A stretch of DNA of 64,000 nt from positions 47,296,580 through 47,360,579 of the forward strand of contig NC_088678.1 of the NCBI RefSeq assembly GCF_950023065.1. The letters run 5' to 3'. Positions 25,401 through 40,400 of this stretch are shown piece by piece; position 1 is the first letter of the stretch; each line of letters opens with the position of its first letter. The stretch is from Planococcus citri. Lineage: Eukaryota > Arthropoda > Insecta > Hemiptera > Pseudococcidae. The notes under the pieces are model-generated. The model saw only the letters and a program-made list of their open reading frames with translations, was not told where the DNA came from and made no database searches. Both the position numbers and the translations under genes were made by a program.

Positions 25401-28400
25401 TATTACTTTTTTCCTCACTTCCCACGATTTTAGATCGATTTTGATACTTTTTATTAGTAGGTATTGGATAATTTCGCTATGTAGTTTTACTACTTTTCTT
25501 CTAATTTTAAGCAATGTCGATCATGTTCGAATATGTGATAATTTATAAAATTTCAACCGTAGGAGTAATTTTCAAATTAATTTGTCTCTTTCGATGATTT
25601 TCATTTCAGTTTTCATCTTTTTTTGATGGAAAGGAGGGACGAGTAATCTTCAGCAACATTAAATTCAACGAGTGAATACAAATAACAGTGTAAATGCACT
25701 TTTTGATCAAAACAAATAAATCTCGTCACTCGAGAAAAATGTTGGTCAAAAGGTCACACAATTTTTTAACTTTTATCAAATTAGATCAATAATTCAACAT
25801 GATTGGATACATTTTAATCAAGCCATTTTTCTTTCGAATGGGTAACTTCAATTCGAATCAGCGTAAAAATTATTCTAGTCTGAAATGCGAACACAATTGT
25901 ATGCTTACTGAGTGTAGTGTACCTTACCTTACCTACATAATTTACGCTGTGTACTGTATATACGGTGCTCTGTGCTGATTAGGAAGTAAATGAATGGAAA
26001 TTTCAGAATGTTTTACGCTTTGTTGCGTATGCGCCGCGGTAAATTAATGAAATTTATTTATATAAATGTAGGTATCCCCGCAGTTGCTGCTACTGCAATT
26101 TAGCCCGGATTGGTACGATGGCGATGGCTATGACTGTGGCTATACTGTGCCCGTACAAATACAATAAATTCACCTACCGAATGGCCTAAATTTTCAAATC
26201 AACTGTCCCATGCATTGCGAATGACGAGTTGTCGACAGAATTTTTCATAAGATGGCGGTACTACTCGTATGCCAGACAGCTATCTATCAATGATGCTGAT
26301 GGTGACCATTTTCAATCGTATCTGCTCGTACGCAATTTAATTGATAGAACGAATCGTACGATGTTGTGTAGGTATTCGTATTTCCAAGATCAACTTGTGT
26401 GTATTAGTGAGCAGTGCTATGAGTTGTGCACCGCTGCTGATTCGATGACGGTTCTTTGTTTATTTTATCGTGTTTGCCATCAATTGCGTAACGGTGATTG
26501 CAAAGATAACGGGGTAGTAATGGCATGACGATTAATGCAGTGGTACATGTATCTGTAGTTAGGTATCTCGTGATAAACCGCACTTTTATGCGATGGTTAG
26601 ACTATGGTGGATCTATAGATATAGGAAGGGAGTAGGTAGTTCTGTATCCAGTTTTTGGAAAATTCTTTTCAAAAAAATGTTCATCTTGGATCGAGAGATC
26701 TATATGGATATTTCACTCATCCTTAGATCATTTTTAGGGTTCATGAAGTCGCCCTTCAGCTGTTACACTTACAATATTAAAATACTCGATTTGGCTAAAT
26801 TATGCATCTTGATCCTATCAATACTTCAACGTAGAAGTACCTAATTAACCTAACAAGGATTTACACACCTGTCGAAGTCTTTCTGAAAATATACCAGTAA
26901 TTCGAATTTAACGATGATCGCGGTTTATTAGCTTGCTATGACCTTGTTTAGAGAAAAAACCTACCATCAATTGTCGTGGGACGCTGTTGAATAAATTTTC
27001 TGCGATTTGCTTATTGTTAGCTTAGAAAATGGCAATAGGTGAAAATGAAAGTTGCGGTGTTACCTCGAGCCTCGAGCTCAGGCGTACGGTGTGCACGTAA
27101 ACGCATCGACAAATACCACAAACAGGACGTGGAGGACGACTTTGTATTCTGGCATATTCGGTAGTTACATATATGTATTGAGAATGAGATGGATACCTCT
27201 GTGCTGTCTACATTGTGAGTGTGGTATGATTCGAGGTTATGATACGAGAAACAACTCCGGACGAGAAATTGGTTCATCGGCCGGTTTTCGAGTGTTCGTT
27301 TTTGGTCGTTAAATAAGAAAATATGTCACTCAAATATGCGTTCAACCTTTCGCACGAAGATGTATAAGTACGCGATTGTTTTTGGTTAATTTTTACATAT
27401 CGCGTATGGATTTATCGAATACACGTGTCAGAGGAAATGCGTAATATGATTTTATAAGCACATACGAAATACCTGTTCGATACCTTACCTTTTTAAGACG
27501 AGTTTATGTACAGTATTGACTTGTGTAACATAATGAAGATGAACCACTTGCACCTGTAGACTTTTGTTGTGGAGTTTCTCTCCCTTATGTGACGAGTCCA
27601 ATGCATGGATATCTCCTAACAATCTATTGTTATGGACTATGCTGGCACGATGATTTGTTACGTGTGGTATTGGTTTGCATATATTTTGTTGTATCATAGT
27701 TCTTGGAATCTGACTCATATATATTTTCCGTGTATTTTGTATTCCGAATGCAGTCTATCAGACTAACAATGTTGGTGATCTTATCTGCATGGGAGTTGAA
27801 TTTTGAATATGTTGAAAAGGAACCTTTTTTTTTCTTCTTTTTTCGAACACTTCTTCCAGAAAATGTGTAAATATTTAACGTCGGTTTATTGGTATTGCGA
27901 GGTTGCCATATAGGTAGGTATAGGTACATTAATGGTGGTATAAATTAGGTTAGTCTCGTGTTCGGTTTTTTGTGGTTGAAAAAAATATGAAAAATATTCG
28001 ATTCATGATACGAATGAATTCTAAATTTTTTACTTTATTGAAATTGTATGGTATAGCATATTTTGCGGTCTGTGAGCATCGAAAATTCTTATTACCTATA
28101 TTATTTGAAAGAAACCCGTTATGGCTATGCTGTGAAGATCAACAATGCATATCAATGCTTTCTGCTCGTACCTGGACGGTATTTTTTTTTTTTTTTTTTT
28201 TTGGTTGATGTCGTGGGTAAATCAGATCTCAAATCGATTTCGAGCAGAAATCATACCATACACTGCAGTAGTCGGTTGGAAAGTACTCGTCGAATTATTA
28301 AATTATACTCATAAGCGCATTTCGGAAATTTCGTGCAAGTGGTTTCAAAAATCGCCCATGAAAATCCACAAATCGAATGTTTCAAAATTCACTAACATTA

Positions 28401-31400
28401 TGAAATCGGAACAAAATTGTAAAAAAATATATGCATCAGAAATCATGTACATAATTATGTAGAAATTCAATTGTGAGAATAAAATGTATCCATTAGAATG
28501 GTTCAAAACCAATATTGAATACATTTTTAAATTAAAATTTGGAAAATGAACTAAAATCATCCTGAAATTTTGTCAAAATCCGGTTAAAATTGACGAAAAA
28601 TTCGTTTTGAAGCAAAAATTTTTTTAAGCCAACTTTTTTTCAAAAAATTGTTTTGAAATATCGAAGTTAGAAAAATCTTTCATGTGGCTCAAAAACCCTG
28701 AGATTTTTTCAAAATTAATTTGCTTCCATCCGGTTGTTCTTATCGAAACTACTTAAAAAATGAGAAATGAATGTTTTAAAAATTTGAAAAATACTCCCAA
28801 ATCTTGAGATTACAATAAAGATGCAAGGAATTGAAAAATCAGGGGAGAGGATGGAATTTGTGAAGCATTATGTTCAAGATAATGACTGCAGAAATTTCGA
28901 AGGGGTAATCCTGTATTATGATTTTTCAGCAGATTTTGTTGAACACAGCATCGGAAATGTACAACCAATCCTGAAAACGCCAAGGATAAATTTTTCAAGG
29001 GTGGGGGAAGGGAATAAAAGCCAAAGAAACACTGCATGGAATGTCTCGCAGAAATTATGAGAAGCTGCTGGAGAAGTCATGCAAAAGTCCCGCATTTTTA
29101 TTTGGGTATTTCATTGGAAAGACTTTCGAATGCATTTTTTTAAGGGAGAGAGGGTAAAATCAACAAATAATTGAGCTCGAAGCTTCAAACGATTCAAAAT
29201 TATTGAAAAGGTGAGAAAAATGTCACGAAAGATTTCTTTATTTCAATTTAATCTGATGAATATTGTATTCACCCCCCTCCTCCTCCAGAAATGTTGAAGA
29301 AGTCATAGAAAAGTCATGCAGAAGTCCTGAATTTTTATCTAATATTTTCATGAAATTTTGAGAAGAAGGAATAGAATCTGATAAACAGTTTGGAAAGTCT
29401 CGGAGAGAAGTACTGAAAAATTCTTGCGGTTCAATTTGTTGCGGGGGGGGGGGGGGGCAGAGAAACTCACTGTTCAAGGTCCTTCGGAAATTTTGAGAAA
29501 GTCTTTTTAAAAAAGTCATGCAAAAGTCCTTCATTTTATTCTTTTTACTTTGTTAGACACCCCTTTACAAAAAATACAGTCAAATCTTGAAAATGCATTT
29601 TTAAATGGTGAATTCCGACGGAGAGGTCCGAAAATAAAAATAACGTTGAAGAACTCGTGCATTTGAAATTTGTATAGTTTTGTTAGACATTCCGACTTTA
29701 AATCAATTTGCAATTTTTCCTTTAAATCGTCGTGTTATCTATCCAACATTGTCTAAAAATCTACTTGACGATTGGAAAGTCGACAATGAATTTTTGAATT
29801 GCTGAGTAATCGATTCAGAAATTGTTGAGTATAGCATTTAAAAATCCAATTAAAACCCAAAACCAAGAATTTTGTAGGTTGGAAAATCGTTTCAAAGTCG
29901 CCGCCTGCGTAAAAATAAGGGTTTACTTCAATTATTTAATGTTATAATTTTTTGAGAAAAACTTGGTAGACCATGTTACCAGTTTCGATTTTCTTTGCTC
30001 ATTAGTCATTAACCAATACCGATAATTTTTCATCCTTATAGTAACAAGCAAAAGTAGATAGATACTGAACTTGTGTGAGAGGATATTAGAATAATCTTTA
30101 GATCACTATACTAGTCATTTGATCGAAAATAAGGTCATAATCATAACGGTGAGTTACTATCGCGAATATTGCATCTGTTTAGAATGTACGCGTATGTCCT
30201 TGTTTCTAATAAGTAGATAGATTAGATGGATATATGTTACAACTCTGTGAAAAAAGTGGCCAAATAAACACCAAGATAGGTACCTCTACCTATTACATAT
30301 GTAAACATGTCAAATATATTTGAAAAATTACCTCAATCGTCGGATAATTCACGTCATTTACATATTGCTCGTACAATAATATGTATTACATGTACATGTA
30401 CACTACAGGATAAGTTACAGTCAATCTGTAGACCAGTGTATAAAACATTGGCGAAAACTGGTTTACAGAAACGCTTACTGTTGTCAAACGGTTTCCTGTT
30501 GTTGTTTTGTGTGTGTTTTTTTGTCTTTCTGATTCGTTTATTTAACGCTTAGCAATCAGTACTTGACGTTAACCAGTAAGTACTAACGTAAATATATAAG
30601 TAAATCTGCTGGGTATCAAAGTACATACGACATCGACAACGAGACGACGATATACTGCACTTACGTATTCCATAATTGCTGGAACACCGTTTGTAAGGCG
30701 TTACATCATCGGCTGGGAAATTTGGTTGAACGCGTTATTTTGTTAATTTTTACGAATTCTCACGTCGATCCGAGCTATTATAGTTACCTACTCGTACGAT
30801 GACTGAGACTGAGACTGGTATTACAAAATCGTAAAAATAATTTTACTATCGATGTGACGAGATTTTCTGGCGGTAATGATTATAAATGGGAAAGACGTCG
30901 GGTACTTGTTTGTTGCACTATGCGACACGATGGGCGCAATTTTAATCGGTAACTGAGAAGAATTTTTATTATGAAGTTCGAGATTCAATTAAAATACATA
31001 TTTGATGACGTGGTGAGAACTACGAGTATTAATACTTGCATTCTTGCCTACGTCATTCATGGAATTAAAGCCTTTTACAGTTTATCTATCAACTCGCAGT
31101 ATTTCCAATTGATTTTATTTATAGTTTTGTTATTATGATGACTGGTGAGGATTATTTTAAGAAGAGCGAAGTGCAGGGGGAGAAATATTCGTAGAGATGT
31201 TTCAAATAGTTTGCTGAATAAGCGAGGAATGTTGGTCTACTTCGAATTTTACTTCTTCATAATGGTCTATCATTTTAATCTCATGCTTACTATTTTTTTA
31301 AAAATCGGCAACTCCTCTTTTTATCTTAATTTGGCGGCTTGAGACCCCTAAGTCTTCAACACCGTATGCAGAGATTACGTTTACCTGATGGAAAAATTGC

Positions 31401-34400
31401 ATACTTCATTTTTGAAAGGCTGACCATTTTGAATCAAAAATACCACAATGAATAATTCGAAATCTGTGCAGTCTATTTTGTGGAAAGAAAATGCCTACAG
31501 ATATGAATAATAAGGATGATTCTCTTCAAATTGTGCCTGCATATAAAATTGAAAGATCTACTTCATTTTCAAGGTTTTCAGCTTTCATATCCCCTTGAAT
31601 TTCTAACTTATGGTTATAGACAACGTACAAACAGAACATAATTTTGTAGAACTTCTGAATCCCTATAAAATAGGTTACATGCATATTTTATCAAAACTCA
31701 ATATCGAAAGCTGTACGAAGCTTAGTTAATGTTATTATTTTTGTATTTCTATAATTTTTCACTCTTCGCCGCTCCTCTCTTCAACTGTTACTAAAAATAG
31801 ATTTATATTTTTATGCTTACAGGATTGTCAATCGTCTTATTAACTCGCTATGGAGAATGTAAAGGAGAGCTGCTGGACTCAAATCAACACCACAACGCGG
31901 ACGACTCGAAGCTGACGAAGCCAATCGCCGAAGATTCGACAAAAAACGCCGACTCGCGAAAGTCGCAGCCTTCCTCGGCAGACGACTCGCGTCATGATAG
32001 TCAAGTTCCTATTAAAATTCTACCCGACGGTTTCGGTCCGAGCGAAAAACTCAATACCAGTTCGACTTTTGTATCGGTAGCCAAAGCAGAGGACGATAAT
32101 GGATCGATTCAGAAAAGCGTCATATACGGCGACGAACCTTCGACCTCGCAAGCTGACATTTTTATATCGACGAAAGCTTCCAAATTCACGGTGGCTGATC
32201 GTCGATCGGACGAGCGAGGGATCGACGACGTTAAGAAGAAACTCTCCGACTTGAAACAAAAAGTGAAAAAAGATCGAGAATCGGAATCTGTTCGAGTACC
32301 AGCGTCAGTGCCTGTTGAGGACGCCGATCAAGCTAAATCGCCTGACGAGGTGACCGAAGATGAAGAAACCGAACCGGTAACGAAATTGGAGAAACCGGTG
32401 ATTGTGTCGTCCAGGGGTAAGCTGAGGTTCCAGTTCGATAATTCCATCACCGAAAGTATCAAAGCGACTGGTAGCGCTGCGGAAAATGGATTAGAGAATG
32501 GCGTTCGTATCGCGGATGATATTTCAAAGTTACCATTAGTTAAGTCTTCGAACGATACGACCGCTTCAATATCCTCAGACTTGGTTCAAACGTCGAGCTC
32601 TTCGTCTACAACAGATAGTGATAAGGGTAAAAATAACGCGACCCGGTCGGCCAAAAGCTCGTTCCATTATCAAGGCGGCGATGGGTACACGTTCGAAAAT
32701 CAATTCGCCATCGACAGCGATCGCGACGACGCGTCCAAGTTCGATGATCGCGTATCCACGTACCCGATCAACGACCCTGGTAACAACATAGATCGCGTTA
32801 GGAATTTCAACGAGAACAGCAATAACGTCAAGCTCAAGAACATAGTGAGAAAACCCCAAGGATTCGTGTTGACCACCGAATCATCTGCCGAAGCCGAACT
32901 ACTCCGCAAGACTGTAACCAGATTCGGCGCAGCGACCACCGGAAAACGACGATCTACCGAGAGTCCGGCGTTCGCTGCAAAACTTGAAACAACCACTACG
33001 GAGGCTAGTTCTACTGCTGTTGGCAAAAACGAAATTGCCAGGAAACCGTCGATGAAACCAAGTTCTAGTTATTCGAGCAGAAGGAGAGTTCAACCGACTA
33101 CGACTGCCCTGAACGAGAATTACTCTTTGCCGACCACGTCCACAGCTTGGGCATTGGCTTCGCTCAAAACCCCTGCCAGTGTAAAAACACAAAAACGTCC
33201 CAGCGGTGTCGAGGTGTTGAAGAAGAATGTCGTCGAGATGGTTCCAGCTTCGCCCAAGCCCGTTTTTATGACCACCATTAAACCGTTCAAGAGCTGGTCT
33301 GTCAAGCTGCAGAAGACTACGACTGAATCTGCTACAGGTATGGTGGATGATGTGGAAAATGTTGACTTTGTATAAGTAAGATCTATTGTATCGTACCGAG
33401 AACACTCTTCTTTCCCCTGGGCCCCCGTTGTTGGCCCCCTCACACACGCACGATTTAAAGAATTGGAAAAAAATTCCATTTGTCCTGAAATTCTCAATTT
33501 TTTGTCCGAATGTTTCTAATTATTTCCCTTTTCGGGAAAAAACTTCCTCGATCTTTTGAGCTATCAAAAAATGGAATAAGTAAATCTACATAATTTGTAA
33601 AAATTTGTTGAAAATTTACCGTTTTTGTGTCAAAATTCTTCTAAATAACACCTTAAAAAAAAAAAACTCCTCAGTCTCTCAAATAATGTTGGCCTCTTTA
33701 GATAGAAATCATGTAAGTAAAAAAAATATATAAATAAAAAATCTAGGTGTAACATGGAAAATTCTCAATTTCTGGTCAACACCTTTCTATATGACCTCAT
33801 GTTCAAAAAAAACCTCCCTCAATTCTCAGATTCTAGATGAAAAATATCAAAAAAATGAAATGAAATGAAATTGGTAAATTTTTTTAAAATTTCAATCTCA
33901 GTGCAAGAATTCTTCAAAATAGTTGTAGATATTCTACTTTTTAAGAAAACGCATTTTTGGTCTTCCAATTGACGTTATTCTTTCAGTAAATCCAATTATT
34001 TTTAGAAATTTAGAGAGGGGCAAGTATGTACCACTGATACATCGGTCAGGTGGGAGGGGGAGTCGAATCTAATAAACTTATTGTTAGTAGTGCTGTTCCG
34101 TATAAGATGGACAAAATCCTATAATTAGGATGCAAAACCTGAAAATTTTCAATTTTTTTTAATCCTGAGGGGGGATATTTTTCATCATGTGTTAGGAGGA
34201 GGGGGTTCAAAACGTGATTTTCTAATGAAAATGGGCCAAATTTAGGAATTATAAAATAATAAAAGCATTAAAATTTTGATTTTTTTTAGTTTTCTTGTCG
34301 AAGTCTTGATTTTTTCTAAAAACAGTAAAAAATATTAGCTTTTTATCAAAGTTGCTAAAATTGTTTTCTTGCAAAAAAAATCCAAAAAGTCTCACTCTGT

Positions 34401-37400
34401 TTCAAAAATTATTCATAAGTTTCACTTTTTCACTAAAAATTGTTTTTTTTTGCGAGAAAGTGCAAAAATTCTCACTTTGTCGTTGCCAAAAATTGATAAA
34501 AAGTTTCAAAATAGTTCCACTTTTTGAAATTGAAAATCAAACATTTCAGTCGGTAATTTTCTGTTCTTTTTGTAATTTTTTTCTAGATTGAAATGTTTTC
34601 GCTTTTTGTCACTTTTTTGGTGACTTTTTGATAACTTTTTCGAGCTTTTTTCACTATTGAAGTTACCTTTTTTTTTTTGGAAAAAATTAAGCACGAGTCC
34701 TGCACTAACACATCCTCTCAAATTTAGTTTCATAAACTGCCAGCAAAAGCCTGTGGATTAATTCGAAGGAATATTATTTATTTTCTGAAAAACTGAACAT
34801 CCTGTGAGAGAGATTTTTTCAATGTATACTTACGTATTTCTGCTAACACCATTCATAATTTTGGAACTTCTTTTCTGAAAAATTCTGACAATATTCGGAA
34901 ACAAATAGTTATATTCAAAAAAGGTGCCCTATACATCCAAAATGTGCATAAATTATGTCTACCTTAAATTTTAATTGAGATTCTTGAAACAAATTGTGCG
35001 TGAGAGGTGTCCTCAGTTTGAAAATATTGTTCAGGTTTAGAGCATTAAGCCTCCCATTCGAATACCTATAAAAAGCTTTGCGTGAATCCCTACACAAGAC
35101 GACACATCAGGTACTCGGTGTAGTATACCGAAGGTTTCCTCGTTTTAAAGTGGCATTCTGTATAGTAGAAGTGGACAAGTAAGGCCATTATAATAGTTGT
35201 ATGCATGTAGTTAGTTACGTAGTATCTATCTACTCGCCAATATCCTGTGCTCCGTAATTGGGAAGTAGGAAGTTTATTTGTGTATAGCAAGGTCACCCAT
35301 TATAAAGTTTTAACCCAACTGGTAATCGAATCTGAATTTGTTATCAATTTTCCTCAATTTTATTGTGAATTCAGTATCGATGACGAATCACTCGTTTCGA
35401 AATAGGTGCCCACTGCACTACCTAGTACCTATTCACGTATTTATATTTTTGTAAAATTTATTAGGTTATTTCAAGCCTCGTAATTAATGATGGGTAGTAA
35501 ATTTTTGATTGCATCGTAATAATAGGCCTACAATACCTACTTCCGCTTCTTTGGATTTTTTTCTATAGAGACGACCATGTATAAAATTGGAGCAATCGAT
35601 CGATCGATGTGTCGATGTCGTCGTTTTAATACTCATATAACATGTCGCTCGATTGATTGACTTTCTCTTCTTATAGTACCTCTACCTATAGTATGTTTTG
35701 AATTCGATATACCGGTACGCGTTGAAGAGGAAAAAAAGAGCACTCTTTAAACGCACCGTTACACCTTACACTATATGCTTGGAAAACTAATACACGATTT
35801 TATATTATTTTTGCAGATATACCCACAACCATGAAACCATTAATGGAAGTAGATGCGGAAACCCTTTCGCCGATTGCATTATCAGGACCTGTGTTGATGA
35901 ACATGAGCGAAATATCAGTACCATCGTCAGCATCATCATCATCATCGTCGACGACGACAACTCCTAAATTCGATCTAACCAGCTCAGTGATCACTGGCAA
36001 ACGTAACGAAGGACTCAGAAACGAAACGACGGATATCCATTTCGATTTGATGGAAGACTCGCAAAAGCCACTCCCCGTACTCGGTGTTAATTCTAGTCAT
36101 AAAATAAAAGACGTAGTTGCAGATACGATGCGTTATAATTACATGGTGGCTAATTCGAGTAACGATAAAAACAATACGTTTGTTTCGTTAAACGTTCATA
36201 AAGCTGAAAACGAAGCTGCCTCGAACAACCCAGCTAATATTCTCGATTTCGATAATAACGCTAAAAATGAAATACAACACGTATCGAAACCCACATTAGT
36301 CAAGTTGGATTTGCCATTAAACGACGAAGCTCCCAGAATCGAAACTTTCAGTTCGACTACCGAGAATTCGCTGTTTAATGCGAATCACCGTCACGTACCG
36401 CAGGATTTGCTGAACGATGTGAAATCACCATCGGAGGTGAACGATTTGAGAAATACCAGCACCGATGGTCCTGCTGCTTCGAGTAGTGAGATTTTACGAA
36501 GCGTCGATTACCAGAATACCGAATCGAATACCATTTTTGATCAAATTTTTAAAGTGAAGAAAGAAAAAAATGACGTACCGACGAAGCAAGCTGATCACGA
36601 GTCGAGTAATGGTACAGAATCCGAGTTGAATAAGGGTGATAGTATGGAGATCGTAACGAAGCATTTTGACCCGGAAATCGAACCGATTAAACGTGAAAAT
36701 AGTACAGTGTTTGGCACTTCCAGCTCCGATAGTACTTTTGATAACATTAAGGAAGTGGTCACCGACCCATCTCCGATTTACGATATCGAAATCGACGATG
36801 ATAATACGCCCACCATTGTCGCCAACCAGACTGTGGCTGTTGATAATAAAGGTTTGTTTTGTTTTTATGACTACCTATGGTGTAGATGTCAGAACTTTTT
36901 TTGTATTTTTCTTCCAATGAATACAGCATAGGTACCTAATTTGAAATTCAAAATTTTCGGCAGGTAGTTTGAAAGTTTTCAAAAATTTGATTTTATAAGG
37001 ATTTTTATTTTTGGCGTAGTTAATCGTATTCAAAATGAATTTCTAAAAAACATGGGTCCCAAAATAGCTCTAGTTATGTGTTTCCAAAAAGCTATTCAAA
37101 TACTCACACAATTGATGATCAAGTTGCCAATCTTGAAAATTGAAGGAGCATTTATGCTCCGTCAAAAAATTGAATCAAAATGAATTTTCCATCATGGGAG
37201 TGAGCAATTAATAGAGTTAAAACCGAGAAAATCTTGATTAGACAATTTTTGGCTACGTATTCAAAATTGAGAGAGTTTCCGATGGAAAATAAGCATTCTA
37301 GAAAAAAAATAATGAGAAGCAACGTTGTAGAAAATAATTACCGAAATGAATTAATTTTTTCGAAAAAATCACATTCTCGATCGGATGTAGTCTGGCACGT

Positions 37401-40400
37401 TAAAGCTCCTACTATGTACCTAAACCTATTGGTACCTAATTGTTAATTTAAAAACTGAAATAGAATTTTCTTTGAAGAGAATTAATCCTAAAAGTCTTGC
37501 ATTTTAGTGAAATGTGATAATGATGACAGTAATTATGATTTCGAACAACTTGACAAAATATTCGTATCGTACATTGTAGGAAGACCTTGTTTCGTTTGAA
37601 CAGGATTTTCAATTCCTCCAAATCATTACTTGAAAGAGAATATGAATTTAGATAAACCTTTTACAATTTTAATCATTTGATTTGGAAAATATTCGGTGTT
37701 TGTCCGTAGGTATAATTGATGGAATTAACATACCTAATGAGTCGTTAGGTTGTCATATTCAATTTAGTATTTCGATATTGTATTTTCGAAGACCACTCCA
37801 TTTATAAACACTTGTGTATTTCTGTATAATACACCATTTATACTCTTATATCTAATTATTCAATTTATTTCTCTGTCTAGATAATCGCACTTGGACGTCG
37901 AATGTAGCCACTTCTACCTTCACTTCGACAACGACTTCGACCACCACCACTACCCCCAGAACAATACCAACTACAACGACGGAGCACCGCGTAGAATTCT
38001 CATCAACAGTTCCAACCATAAAGCTCACCACTAAAACAGAATCCGTAGATGATATAATGACCACAACCCGAAGAACAGCGCCGAAAAGAATATTCACTAC
38101 ACCTTCGATAATGACCGCCAGACCATCAACCACTACGCAGATGATCACTACGACTAGCTACTCATTCGACGACTTCACAACTCTAAATCCGCTTTTCTTC
38201 TCGTCAACTACGAAAAGAAAAAACACAAAGTTGTCTCCAGCGTCGCCTAGAATTCCGGTGAAAACCACTACAGAAGAGGTTACCACGATGGCATCCACCT
38301 CGTCGACTGTAAGAACTACCGAAGAAACCAGATCGAAGTTTTCCAAATCCACCACCGAAATGATGGAACCTGTGATAACGATATCTACATCGTCGCCTAA
38401 ACCAGCCATTATTTTACCATCCAGTACCGAGCAAATCGAAGTGCATACTTTGGATTTCAATCATCCGAGTGTCGTTAGCGATTCGACGTCTACGGAAAAA
38501 TCACCTTCTGAGATTACCATCGTTGAAACTACATTCAGCCCTTCCAACGAATTACCAACGGTGCCTACGTTCCAGCCGAAATTACCTCCGGAAAGTGTAC
38601 CGGCTTATTTAATGTTGATTTTTAAATCGAGCTTTGCTCATATTTGTCGGACAAAAGCTGCTCTCAAAGAGAATTTATTCCAGTACATAACGGAACGATC
38701 TTCCAGGTTAGTATTCGAACAGAGAGTAATGTACTAGTGTGTTGCATAGCGGATGTAAAAATCGTAAAAGTACATGGATTCGCGCTAGTTAATTTTGACA
38801 CACGCGAGTTGAATTAATTTAAATCACGAGCTGAAATTGAATCACGCGAACGAACCGAACTGACTTGATTTTATTTCAAGATGAAAAAAATTACTGAAAA
38901 TTTGAATACGTAAAGGAAGTGTGAAGAAAAGTTAATTCTTAGTTATTAGGTAATTTTTGAGTCAATTTACAAAAAAAAAAAAAAAAAATGAGAATTAGAA
39001 ATTGAAAACTGTGTTCTATTCCACGTGCAATTGTGCTGTACTACAATTTTAATTCATGAAATTATCATGTTTCTTATGCATAAAATTAAAAATATTTTCC
39101 ATCATTGCAGAGTACAATCGAAGGACCAAGTTGTCATGGTGGTGGATCCGGAACAGTGCAAAGAACCCGATGACTCCCCTAGACTGATACCTGTTGCTCT
39201 CTACGTAGTGGACGATTTGGGCAGCTATGATAAAACTTTGATAGATGAAATGCAAGCTGTTCTAGATGTTGATAATTTGAACAACTATACCATACCTGTG
39301 AGTATTTTACCTTTTCGTTTTTTTTTCTCAAATTATGCCAAAGAAATAGGTACATACGTGGTTTTAAGCACACTTGTGTAGTGGTTATGTGGTAAAATTG
39401 ACGTGTGTTCGGTAAAGCTGGATGTACTAATGTGTCGAAAAATTGTCATATTTCAGATTCATAAAATAGTTTACCAACCGAACTTCGTTCCAGACAATTC
39501 TAGAGTTATTGCTGCCATGATTATTACCAGTATTGCTGCTGTTTGCTTCGTTTTATTGATTTTCCTCATGGTGAGTATCGTCGGAACCTGTTTTAGTTAT
39601 TTATGCTAAAAATAATCTATTTATGTGCGAACAAATTGGCTCGAATTTTTCGATCGTTACCTTAATTGAAAGTGTTTGAATAATTTGTACCACAAAAGTT
39701 ATTTTTTTTCAGTGTTCCAAGTGAGAAGAATTGAAAGAAAAAAAAATTGTTTATAAAAAATAAGTAGGCCTACTTAAATTGATGTGAACTGTGAAGTTTA
39801 TTTTGAAAAAAAGTTCCTCTTATAGATTTGTTTCTCGACTTCTCAAAATTTCTTCAATTTTTCATTATCACAAATTGAAATCAAACCTTCAAAAATTTGT
39901 TGTATTTCAATTTATTGAATTTTTCTATTTTAAAAAAAAATTTGTATGGATGCGATTTTTTTATTTTCTGATTTTTCAATACTTTTGAAGTTTTTATTCA
40001 AAAAAGAAAAGAAAATGAATTCAATGTTAAACTTGGAACAAATTTTGATAATTCTCGATTCTTTTGTACATTTTGAAAAATTTTTAAAATGGCAAATGAG
40101 TGAAATTAATTCGAAATTAGACTTAGAAAAAAATTCTGATAATTCTCAATTTTTCTGTGCATATAAAAAAAAAATTAAGAAATGACAAATAAGTGATTAT
40201 TTTATTTATGTTTCAGTGTACGATACGTAATCGACAAAAATTAAGTTATGGCCAACGATGCACTCCTGTCTCAGTGGACGATTACAACTTGGATAATATT
40301 TCAGAATTTAATAACAGTATTAGGAGAAAAGGTGCTATGCGAGCTTCGAAAAGATCCTATGGAAATCCAGCGTTCGATGATCCGGTAAAACGAAAATTAC

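Larger units (their letters stand above)
13405..31822 (+). other. 18.4-kb first coding intron of the phosphatase-like gene
   Basis: The donor is GTAAGT at 13405 and the acceptor ends ATGCTTACAG at 31822. The intron holds the gypsy element (17181-23281), a tandem duplication (16658-17101), palindromes (16488-16542, 23674-23782) and degenerate AT-rich repeats. About 13405-16480 and 23790-31800 contain only short unsupported ORFs. A TATATAAA at 15381 with TCAGT at 15418, and CpG-richer patches near 16.4-16.65 kb and 26.0-27.3 kb, might be regulatory but cannot be shown to be. Confidence 0.8.

Noticed and set aside
27017..27312. Overlapping 86-codon frames on both strands in the intron
   Set aside because: Both arise from a locally less AT-rich patch; neither has recognisable motifs or splice borders.
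32575..33497. Long minus-strand frames over exon 2 of the receptor gene
   Set aside because: They mirror the real exon in its GC-richer DNA; the plus frame has exact splice junctions and joins in phase.
37852..38460. Val-rich minus-strand frames over exon 4
   Set aside because: They are antisense shadows of the Thr-rich mucin-like stretch.
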